A stretch of 25,503 nt of DNA from NCBI GenBank assembly GCA_905221605.1, contig CAJNDS010002255.1, positions 517,501 through 543,003 of the forward strand, read 5' to 3'. Origin of the DNA: Symbiodinium natans. Its lineage: Eukaryota; Sar; Dinophyceae; Suessiales; Symbiodiniaceae. Each line of letters begins with the position of its first letter. Positions within the stretch are counted from its first letter, which is position 1. Shown here piece after piece: positions 1 through 6,984 of the stretch. The translations under genes and the position numbers were made by a program. The notes beneath the pieces are model-generated. The model had not been told where the DNA came from and searched no databases. It worked only from the letters and a program-made list of their open reading frames with translations.

Positions 1-64
1 ACCCTAGACACGGTGGGGACTCCAACCCTCGAGCCCCCCAACCCCGCAGAAGCCTTTGTAAGCC

Positions 65-176
65 AAACCCGAAACCCTAAACCCGAAACCCGAAACCCTA
101 ATCCCTAAAACCCTAAACCCTAAACCCTAAAACCCTAAACCCTAAACCCTAAAACCCTAAACCTTAAAACCCTAAA
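65..176 (-). repeat. Telomere-like array, C-rich strand (CCCTAAA)
   Basis: Imperfect CCCTAAA units with CCCGAAA and CCCTAAAA variants. GCCAAAC occurs at both margins (62-68 and 179-185), too short to weigh. The spacer 177-263 shows no gene. Confidence 0.9.
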
Positions 177-263
177 GCGCCAAACGGTGCAGGTGGTACC
201 TGACATCGGGCCCCTTGGTGAACCCACACCGGAGGCCCTCAGCGCGTGAGGGTTGAGTTGGAG

Positions 264-399
264 CCCTAAACCCTGAACCCTGAACCCTGAACCCTAAACC
301 CTGAACCCTAAACCCCAAACCCAAAACCCTAATCCTAAACCCTAAACCCTAAACCCTAAACCCTGAATCCTAAACCCCAAACCCTAAACCCTAAACCCA
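264..399 (-). repeat. Telomere-like array, C-rich, with CCCTGAA variants
   Basis: CCCTAAA and CCCTGAA units. The spacer 400-511 is GC-rich and has no recognisable gene. Confidence 0.9.
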
Positions 400-511
400 A
401 GATCCCGGAGCCGCCCCAACTCCTAAGCGAGGGTCGCAGCCCTCTATAGACCTACAACACGGCCAAACGAGCCTCTGAGACTACGTAGGGTCTGCAGGGT
501 TTCGGGGATCA

Positions 512-630
512 GGTTTAGGGGTTTAGGGTCTAGGGTTTAGGGTTTAGGGTTTAGGGTTTAGGGTTTGGGGTTTCGGGTTTGGGGTTTAGGGTTTAGGGCT
601 ATGGGTTGGGGGTTTAGGGTTTAAGGGGTT
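512..630 (+). repeat. Telomere-like array, G-rich (TTTAGGG)
   Basis: TTTAGGG with TTTGGGG and TTTCGGG variants; opposite strand to the array just upstream. Confidence 0.9.
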
Positions 631-719
631 GCTGTGAGATCTTGGTGCCTGGAGGTGCCGACGGGCATGATGAATGCCCTTGGCGCGACTTGTCTCAACC
701 GCAGGGCTGTTCTAAGCCC

Positions 720-815
720 TAGGGTTTAGGGTTTAGGGTTTAGGGTTTAGGGTTTAGGGTTTAGGGTTTAGGGTTTAGGGTTTAGGGTTTAGGGTTTAGG
801 GTTTAGGGTTTAGGG
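720..815 (+). repeat. Near-perfect TTTAGGG array flanked by an 8-bp direct repeat
   Basis: About 13 exact TTTAGGG units. AAGCCCTA occurs at the left edge (714-721) and right edge (816-823), in the same orientation. Confidence 0.9.
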
Positions 816-925
816 AAGCCCTACCCCAGAGGTTCCCATTTGTTCACCACTTTGGAATTAGGTATCCCAAAAACCTGATTAGAATGGTTTCCGGCTACCT
901 ACTTCCATGGCAGTACCGCAAAAGG

Positions 926-1202
926 ACCCTAAACCCTAAACCCCAAACCCTAACCCCTGAAGCCTTAAAAACCCCAAACCCCAAACCCCAAACCCCAAAT
1001 CCCAAACCCCAAAGCCCAAACCCCAAACCCCAAACCCCAAACCCCAAACCCCAAACCCCAAACCCCAAACCCCAAACCCCAAACCCCTAAACCCTAAACC
1101 CCCCCAAACCCCAAACCCCAAACCCCAAACCCCAAACCCGAAACCGTAAACGCTGAACCCTGAACCTTAAACCCTAAACCCGAAACCCTAACCCCTAAAC
1201 CC
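926..1202 (-). repeat. Telomere-like array with a pure CCCCAAA block
   Basis: Starts and ends as CCCTAAA, with a centre (about 972-1086) of almost pure CCCCAAA. The open frames across it encode only Pro/Asn/Lys/Gln repeats and are not genes. Confidence 0.9.
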
Positions 1203-1304
1203 TCCCCCCCCCATCGAGGGCTGGTTAGGTGGGCTTTTGGGGGGGAGCAAAGGTGGGCCCCTCCTCCTTCGACTCCACAGGCTGGCCTTTGGTTGTTTTT
1301 GTTT

Positions 1305-1480
1305 GGGTTTAGGTGTAGGGTTTAGGGTTTAGAGTTTAGGGTGTAGGGTTTAGTTTAGGGTTTAGGGTTTAGGGTTTAGGGTTTAGGGTTTAGGGTTTAG
1401 GGTTTAGGGTTTAGGGTTTAGGGTTTAGGGTTTAGGGTTTAGGGTTTAGGGTTTAGGGTTTAGGGTTTAGGGTTTAGGGT
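1305..1480 (+). repeat. Telomere-like array, G-rich (TTTAGGG)
   Basis: Irregular start, then an uninterrupted run of TTTAGGG from about 1357. The spacers 1203-1304 and 1481-1602 contain no recognisable gene. Confidence 0.92.
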
Positions 1481-1602
1481 GTGGGCTTTGAGGGTTGTTG
1501 GGAATTGGAAAGGGTCTTGGGATAGAGTAGAGGGCTTAAGGGCTTTGGGCCTTAGAGCAGTCGCGTCGGGTTTTTGTGGCTTGAAGCTTGGCTATCTTGG
1601 GG

Positions 1603-1703
1603 AAACCCTAAACCCTACGCCCTAAGCCCTAAGCCCTAAACCCTAAACCCTAAGCCCTGAACCCTGAGCCCTAAACCCTAAACCCTAAAACCCTAAACCC
1701 TAA
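1603..1703 (-). repeat. Telomere-like array, C-rich
   Basis: CCCTAAA mixed with CCCTAAG and CCCTGAG. The following spacer (1704-1843) has no recognisable gene. Confidence 0.9.
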
Positions 1704-1868
1704 TTCTTGCAGCCGTCCTTGTGCTTGGCCTCAGTTTGCCGGGAGAGGGATGCGTTTTTGAGGGTATCCTACATCTTAAGCATGCTCAACTCAAGGTTGA
1801 GTACAGGGCTGGAAGGCCATCAAGCAAGCGAACTTGCCTAAATCAAGATCCACGCTGAAATCCCGAAG

Positions 1869-1960
1869 CCCTAAACCCTAAACCCTAAACCCTAAACCCT
1901 AAACCCTAAACCCTAAACCCTAAACCCTAAACCCTAAACCCTAAACCCTAAACCCTAAAC
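1869..1960 (-). repeat. Perfect CCCTAAA array flanked by an 18-bp direct repeat
   Basis: About 13 uniform units. CAAGATCCACGCTGAAAT lies just left (1844-1861) and immediately right (1961-1978), an exact 18-bp direct repeat that looks like a target-site duplication. Confidence 0.93.
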
Positions 1961-2096
1961 CAAGATCCACGCTGAAATACAGACCGGACGGACAGCCCCC
2001 GCTGCAGGCGCTGCGGGCAACATGCTGGCTGGCAAGCTGACGGGAGGGAGCAGCTTCGGTTTGTGAAATCGCCCTTTGTTGGATGTGCCCTACTTA

Positions 2097-2225
2097 CCCT
2101 AAACCCTAAACCCTAAACCCTAAACCCTAAACCCTAAACCCTAAACCCTAAACCCTAAACCCTAAACCCTAAACCCTACACCCTACACCCTAAACCCTAT
2201 ACCCTATACCCTGTACCCTAAACCT
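2097..2225 (-). repeat. Telomere-like array, C-rich
   Basis: Uniform CCCTAAA, decaying to CCCTACA, CCCTATA and CCCTGTA at its right end. The spacer 1979-2096 is GC-rich with no identifiable gene. Confidence 0.92.
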
Positions 2226-2317
2226 TGCGTAGTGAGGTGTTCCGCTTGGCACCATGTAGCTGTCAGCACATGAAGTCGCGTTGACAGAAGGCGGGCCCCA
2301 AGACAGATGGAGACATG

Positions 2318-2427
2318 CCCTAAACCCTAAACCCTAAACTGTAAACCGTAAACCCTAAACCCTAAACCCTAAGCCTAAACCTTAAACCCTACACTTTAAG
2401 CCCTAAACCCTAAACCTTAAACCCTAT
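2318..2427 (-). repeat. Telomere-like array, C-rich, degenerate
   Basis: CCCTAAA units with substitutions and CCTTAAA variants. Confidence 0.88.
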
Positions 2428-3108
2428 AGGCCCAAAAGCCAAAAGCATCGCACACCCTCCCCAGGCCCCGCGTGACCTCAAAGCCTATGGGTGTTCACGA
2501 TAATCAGGGATCCCTCATATCGGCCGCTTGTAATAAGGACCCCAATAAGGTTCCCGAATATCGTAAGCCCCCACATCGTCTGCCCAAAGTTGGCAAAGTC
2601 ACGCCGAGCTCTTTGCGGGCACGTCAAAACAAAAAGACTCTCCTTCGGCGGATGGCGATGGGGCTTTTTGGGCTTTGATTTCACCGTTTCCCACGCGGCA
2701 CTTACTGGCCCTCAGTAGGGAATACGGGAATGAGGTACCCTATAAACCCTGAAAGGATGCACATTTTTCTGTATATATATATATATATCCGTATATATGC
2801 AGATATATGTATATGTGTGTGTATGTATAATCTGTAGGGGGATAGAAGGTACCTAATTCTCATTCCAAGAACTAGGGGATAGGTGAGTCAGGACCACCGC
2901 AAGAATGTTCAGGAAGGCAAAAGGAGCATAGGGGTAAAAGGCCGAATAGAAGGGCCTCAATAGATAGAATAGGGTTTCTTTGGGGGCTTTATAGTAAAGT
3001 ATAATGATATGAGTGAAGCATGAGGGAGTAGTAGAAGTAGCTATTCCGACCCTGAGCCCTGAGCTACCCACCCAGGTCTATGGCCCGCTAGTCAACGCCC
3101 TCCCACCC
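2428..3108. other. Spacer without a recognisable gene
   Basis: Contains one copy of a dispersed repeat (2528-2560), a TA/TG microsatellite (about 2768-2832), and GGAATGAG and GGTACC motifs that partly mirror each other on either side of it (near 2727 and 2849). Small open frames on both strands overlap each other and show no family resemblance. Confidence 0.6.
2528..2560 (+). repeat. Dispersed repeat, copy 1
   Basis: Shares TAATAAGGACCCCAATAAGG, with a following TCCC, with copies at 19079-19114 (+) and 21726-21762 (-). Confidence 0.55.
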
Positions 3109-3130
3109 GTATAGACTTGAAACTCCCAAG

Positions 3131-3198
3131 GGTTTCGGGTTTCGGGTTTAGGGTTTGGGGTTTAGGGTTTAGGGTTTAGGGCTAGGGTTTAGGGTGGG
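3131..3198 (+). repeat. Short TTTAGGG array flanked by a 22-bp direct repeat
   Basis: 68 bp of TTTAGGG-like units between two 22-bp copies that start GTATAGACTTGAA (3109-3130 and 3199-3220), one mismatch (A/G). This is the clearest insertion-like structure among the arrays. Confidence 0.92.
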
Positions 3199-3246
3199 GT
3201 ATAGACTTGAAGCTCCCAAGCCAAGGCTGAAAAGGTCAGGCATCCA

Positions 3247-3342
3247 GGGTTCAGGGGTTTAGGATGTCGGGTTTAGGATTTAGGGTTTGGAGTTTAGGGT
3301 TTCGGGTTTGGGGTTGGGGGCTTAGGGTCTAGGGTTTAGGGG
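3247..3342 (+). repeat. Telomere-like array, G-rich, degenerate
   Basis: TTTAGGG, TTTCGGG and TTTGGGG units. The spacer 3343-3436 shows no gene. Confidence 0.85.
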
Positions 3343-3436
3343 TGCCGAGGCTCGTTTTCCTACAGGGAGGGGTTAGGGAGGTAGATCTAAAGACCTAGGC
3401 GTCCCCAACCCGCTGCTTCTGCCAGAAACCCCGAAG

Positions 3437-3519
3437 CCCTAAACCCCAAACCCTAAACCCTAAATCCTAAACCCTAAACCCTAAACCCCAAACCCTAAAC
3501 CCTAAACCCTGCACCCTAT
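3437..3519 (-). repeat. Telomere-like array, C-rich
   Basis: CCCTAAA with CCCCAAA variants. The spacer to 3647 is GC-rich without a recognisable gene. Confidence 0.88.
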
Positions 3520-3647
3520 GCCCCCCCAAAAACCGCAACGCAGGATGGAAGGCTCAGTAGAAGTTTTGTGGATCCGATGCTCCGATAGCTAGGGACTGCC
3601 CCCCGCGCGGCCGGGGGCCTTGGCCTGACTTTTGCAGTCCTGACCGA

Positions 3648-3758
3648 GGGTTTGGGGTTAAAGGGTTTAGGGTTTAGGAGTTAGGGTTTGGGGTTTAGGG
3701 TTTAGGGTTTTAGGGTTTGGGGTTTGGGGTTTAGGGTTTAGGGTTTAGGGTTTAGGGG
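3648..3758 (+). repeat. Telomere-like array, G-rich
   Basis: TTTAGGG and TTTGGGG units; the last array before the retrotransposon. Confidence 0.88.
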
Positions 3759-3943
3759 CCGCATTACGTCTACAATTGGTGACCCAGACGTGCTGCGGGC
3801 CCATCACACTAACTCGGACTTCCTGTCCCCTGGCAGCGGGGTTTCGGGTGAAGGGTTTTGCTGGCATTGCGACCTGAGGATTAGAGAGTTCGTAGTCTTG
3901 GGGCTATGGATGAGTTTAGGCCTATGGGCTGTATGTCGATCTC

Positions 3944-4145
3944 GATCTCTTCCCCGTCACCCTCACTCCCTCCCTCTCTCTCTCTCCCTCTCTCTACTCT
4001 CGCTCTCTCTCCCTCTCTCTCTCCCCCTCTCTCTCCCTCTCTGTCCCCTCTCGCTCTTGCTCTCCCTCTCGCTCTCGCTCTCTTCTCGCTCTCGCTGTCT
4101 CTCGCTCTGCCTGTCTCTCTCTGTCTGCCTGGCTGCTGTCCGTCT
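3944..4145 (+). repeat. Polypyrimidine (CT-rich) low-complexity tract
   Basis: About 200 bp of TCTC/CCCTCT on the plus strand. The open frames it creates read Ser-Leu-Pro or Arg-Glu repeats and are composition artefacts. Followed at about 4208-4280 by TATA/TGTA dinucleotide repeats and at 4354-4383 by a C-run. Nothing else is recognisable between 3759 and 4516. Confidence 0.85.
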
Positions 4146-4516
4146 GCCTGCATATAGACATAAGCATGAATATGAATACACTAAGTATGAATATCTCTTC
4201 AACAAAATGCATATACATGTATATATATGTATATATATATATATGTGTATACACATATTGATAGATACGTACACACATACATGTACAGAGAGATGGATGT
4301 GTGCCAGGATGCGGAGACATCCCGCCTTAACTTTGGAAAAATCGCTGTAAGCCCCCCCTCCCCCTTGCCCCCCCCCCCCCTCCCAGGGCTCACGCATGAA
4401 GCCCCCCAAGCCCTGAAGCGCTTAACCGAGCGCTGACGTGCAGCCCTTGTCCCCTCTGTCCCAGAGGGGGCCAAAACCCAATCCCTAGATCCGGTTCTGG
4501 CAAGAATCTCGGTTAA

Positions 4517-4521
4517 GTTCC
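4517..4521. repeat. Target-site duplication, left copy (GTTCC)
   Basis: GTTCC immediately precedes the 5' LTR, and the same five bases follow the 3' LTR at 15465-15469. The match extends to AAGTTCC if the LTR is taken to end at TTCA. Five bases is the usual copia duplication size. Confidence 0.85.
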
Positions 4522-4699
4522 TGAGAATACCTCCTCGTTTATTGTGTAAAGCTTGAGCACATGCCGTAACAAACACTCACATTTAGGAAAGCCCAATAAG
4601 CAGCATGATTTGTATAGTGTACATACCCGCTGTGTTTTGGATCGCAGGCGCCTTGAGCTATAGGCAAAAGTGTGTCCCTGGTGTGCGCCCGTGTTCAAA
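4522..4699 (+). repeat. 5' LTR
   Basis: A 178-bp LTR that starts TGAGAATACC and ends GTGTTCAAA. I find no difference from the 3' copy at 15287-15464. The right boundary is ambiguous by two bases. A canonical TG...CA end (TTCA, 4697) would imply a 7-bp duplication AAGTTCC; an end at CAAA (4699) gives the 5-bp duplication usual for copia integrases. Very short LTRs are common in copia elements. No convincing TATA box or AATAAA is visible; the nearest is AATAAG. Confidence 0.93.
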
Positions 4700-4954
4700 C
4701 TGGTAGCGGAGCTTGCTTGCTCCTTTATTGGAGGCAGTTCCGGCGGGCCCATTGGGTTGGAGTGTGTGTGAGTGAAAGCCGAACTACATTTTTCCCAAGT
4801 CCTCTGACCGATCGGCTGAGGCAACGTCGAACTATTGTTGGTTGATTGCGAGAGGAGTGCTACGATCGATTTGACGTAGTGACACGATTGCTTGGTTGCA
4901 TGGTGTGATCGTTCGACACATCAAGAAGCAAGTTGGTTGTTGGTATCTTGGATC
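4700..4954 (+). other. 5' leader of the retrotransposon
   Basis: About 255 bases between the 5' LTR and the first Gag-like methionine at 4955. It begins with the primer-binding site. An earlier in-frame ATG at 4892 would add a 21-residue extension that does not look like the family. No spliced-leader-like sequence is visible. Packaging signals would be expected here but cannot be recognised by eye. Confidence 0.6.
4701..4712 (+). promoter_or_regulatory. Primer-binding site for minus-strand cDNA synthesis
   Basis: TGGTAGCGGAGC begins one base after the 5' LTR (three bases if the LTR ends at TTCA). It differs at two positions from the common copia site TGGTATCAGAGC, which pairs with the 3' end of initiator tRNA-Met. 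The primer tRNA here is therefore likely an initiator-Met type, but no tRNA from the host is available for comparison. Confidence 0.8.
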
Positions 4955-5344
4955 ATGACAGTTGCAGGTTTGAGATATCGACAAAAGGTGTACGATGCAG
5001 CCCCCACAGTCACGAAGAATGGTAGTTTCATCTACGGAGGATCGCCAGAAGACTACCATGAGTGGGAGTTCCGAACACAGTTACGGATTGCAGCCCAAGA
5101 ACAACGATCCCGGAAAGTTCGTAAGAAGAAGAAGGATGAGTCGTTTACAACTTCAAGCAAGCCCGAGACAGGGAAGAAGGAGAGAACCCCGAAGGGAGCA
5201 TCGTCAGAGAGAGGGTCGGAGCATGGACCTAGATCGGAAGGGTCGTTTGATGGGCTGATGAGCGTGGCCGCGATCAAGATGGCGATTCAGAAGAAGATGA
5301 TGACGGCAGGATGGAAACAGTTCTTAAAGTGCTTGAGGGTTTGA
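4955..5344 (+). CDS. gag: Gag, N-terminal part (first frame segment)
   Basis: N-terminus of the Gag-like structural protein that forms the virus-like particle. Seen: an open frame from ATG 4955 (frame 2) with KNGSFIYGGSPEDYHEWEFR, which resembles the start of dinoflagellate copia Gag proteins as I remember them. It then runs into a low-complexity basic stretch (RKVRKKKKDE) and ends at the TGA near 5344. The expected continuation of the Gag core lies in frame 1 and overlaps from about 5248. The change corresponds to loss of one base (or gain of two) somewhere in 5248-5341, a region with GAA/GAT runs. No canonical X-XXY-YYZ slippery heptamer was found, so programmed frameshifting is not supported. 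ATG 4955 was chosen over 4892 because only the later start fits the family. Confidence 0.65.
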   Translation: MTVAGLRYRQKVYDAAPTVTKNGSFIYGGSPEDYHEWEFRTQLRIAAQEQRSRKVRKKKKDESFTTSSKPETGKKERTPKGASSERGSEHGPRSEGSFDGLMSVAAIKMAIQKKMMTAGWKQFLKCLRV

Positions 5345-6984
5345 GAGGTGATGCTTTCCAGAAGGCGAAGGATTTGGGCATTGCCAAGTTGGGTGAAAAG
5401 AATGGACTTCAAGTTCTGATTGATGAGATAAAGAGGATGGTTTTCCCGCTTGGTACACAGGAAGCTCAGGCTTTGTTCCGCAGTGGTCAGGACAAGTTCG
5501 GACCCTTGGCTAGGCAGCAGACCGAGTCTGTTGTCAGCTACGTAGGCAGGCGCCGTCGTTGGTGGCTGCTCATGCAACAGCTAGATCCTCGGATTAGTCT
5601 TTCGGACAGTTTGAGGGCCGAATTGCTACTGGAACTTAGCGGTCTGACTAGAGATCAGCAGTTGATGATCAAGGCATGTGCCGGTGGGATAGATACCTTT
5701 GAAGGTTATGCGAAGATCATGATTGAGCATCACGGACTGATTCACCTACGCAGTCAACGCATCCTTGGGTCACAGGACAGTTGGCCGAAGGGCAAAGGAA
5801 AGGATCAAGGGAAAGGTACTACGAAGGGTTTCCCAAAGGGAAAAGGATTCGGAAAAGGATTCGGTTCTTCAAGTGCCTCACCTGGATGGAAAGCGTATGT
5901 GGCAGAAATACCCGGAAGCATGCCTGAGAACGTGATGTACACCCATGAAGAAGAAGAAGAAGAAGAACACTGGGGTTATGTCACTAGTGCACATGAAGAG
6001 CAGTATGAGGCGGAGAGTTGGTGTGACGATGAAGCTAGTCATGCAATGGTGACTCAGAGTAGCGAGATGGAACAAGTGGAAGAGGTGTCGGATGAAGACG
6101 TGGCTACCGCCTTGAACGTGATGGAGTCTTGCGATCATGAAGCCCACATGGATACCACAGCCGAAGCAATTCAACTTCAGCTAGCCGCTAACATGATCAT
6201 GGGAAAGGCTGGTGGTAAGGGCAAGAAAGGCTCGGGGAAAAGTAAAGGCCAGAAGGGTTTCCCTGTGGTGAAGTCTAGCTTGACCATAGAAGAGAGGAAG
6301 AAGAGACTGCAAGAGATAAAGTCCCGATCGAAGTGCCTGAAGTGTGGACAGGTAGGTCACTGGAGCGGAGATCCCCAATGCCCCAAGGGACGCGGAGCGC
6401 CCAAGGTTCCTCCGAAGCAGGCTTTCATTGCGACTCTGTCAGATTCTAGCGATGATGGTGAGGATTGTCTGGTGATTTCCGATGGAGGACAAGGGACGCC
6501 TCATGCCATGATGGCCTACAAGGCAGGCGCAACGCCGAAGTCAAGCGCCGCACCTAGACTGTCACCTTCCCAGGTACGTGATCTGGGTAGTCAGGTTGTG
6601 CCACCTGGAGGGAATCAGAGATTCAAGTTCGGGCAACATACAGGGTTGTCGTTTGAGGAAGTGACGTGGAAGTACCCGGGATATGCGGTATGGGGATTCA
6701 AGGAGAAGAAGCCTTCGTTGTATCTTGCAGCATATCTGGATTGGGTGCGCAACTACTACGAGATCGATGAAGATACAGTAGAGGTCACTAGGCGAGAGAT
6801 TCCTCTCGACCGCATGGGACCATCTCAAGCCTCTGGACCGTCCGGCCAGGGAGCGCAAGTATCTGCACCAGCATCATCCAGTCACTATACGGCGAAGAAG
6901 AAGCCCCCGAATCCTCCACTCCCGGTGAAGTGCAGGGTGTGTACTGTAAGGACGTCAGCACACATGGAACCAATGCGTACGTAA
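5311..6984 (+). CDS. gag: Gag core and zinc knuckle (second frame segment)
   Basis: Main body of the Gag nucleocapsid-type protein. The frame is open from 5248; the first ATG is 5311, but translation probably enters from the upstream segment. The start reads VLEGLRGDAF, followed by a helical capsid-like region with RRRRWW (residues about 80-86) and QLDPRISLSDSLRAELLLEL, typical of copia Gag (UBN2-like). Two KGKG-rich basic segments (from codons near 5788 and 6202) suit RNA binding, separated by an acidic stretch with seven consecutive Glu. A CCHC knuckle, C-X2-C-X4-H-X6-C, lies at 6334-6381 (CLKCGQVGHW then DPQCP). The C-terminus reaches PLPVKC and then leaves frame. The next segment (frame 3) carries on with a zinc-binding module whose first half seems to be cut by the frame change near 6930-6950. 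Confidence 0.85.
   Translation: METVLKVLEGLRGDAFQKAKDLGIAKLGEKNGLQVLIDEIKRMVFPLGTQEAQALFRSGQDKFGPLARQQTESVVSYVGRRRRWWLLMQQLDPRISLSDSLRAELLLELSGLTRDQQLMIKACAGGIDTFEGYAKIMIEHHGLIHLRSQRILGSQDSWPKGKGKDQGKGTTKGFPKGKGFGKGFGSSSASPGWKAYVAEIPGSMPENVMYTHEEEEEEEHWGYVTSAHEEQYEAESWCDDEASHAMVTQSSEMEQVEEVSDEDVATALNVMESCDHEAHMDTTAEAIQLQLAANMIMGKAGGKGKKGSGKSKGQKGFPVVKSSLTIEERKKRLQEIKSRSKCLKCGQVGHWSGDPQCPKGRGAPKVPPKQAFIATLSDSSDDGEDCLVISDGGQGTPHAMMAYKAGATPKSSAAPRLSPSQVRDLGSQVVPPGGNQRFKFGQHTGLSFEEVTWKYPGYAVWGFKEKKPSLYLAAYLDWVRNYYEIDEDTVEVTRREIPLDRMGPSQASGPSGQGAQVSAPASSSHYTAKKKPPNPPLPVKCRVCTVRTSAHMEPMRT

Noticed and set aside
62-185. GCCAAAC on both sides of the first array as a target-site duplication
   Set aside because: Only seven bases and overlapping telomere-like words; too likely by chance.
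884-1121. Open frames on both strands encoding Pro-Asn-Pro-Lys or Gly-Leu-Gly-Phe repeats
   Set aside because: They are direct readings of the CCCCAAA/CCCTAAA array; a 7-bp repeat stays open in every frame that lacks a stop in the unit.
3790-4409. Long overlapping frames on both strands rich in Ser-Leu or Arg-Glu
   Set aside because: They arise from the CT-rich tract and the adjacent TA microsatellite and have no family resemblance.
5248-5344. Programmed -1 frameshift between the Gag segments
   Set aside because: No X-XXY-YYZ heptamer is present in the overlap and this is not the Gag/Pol border; an indel or assembly error is simpler. Not excluded for certain.
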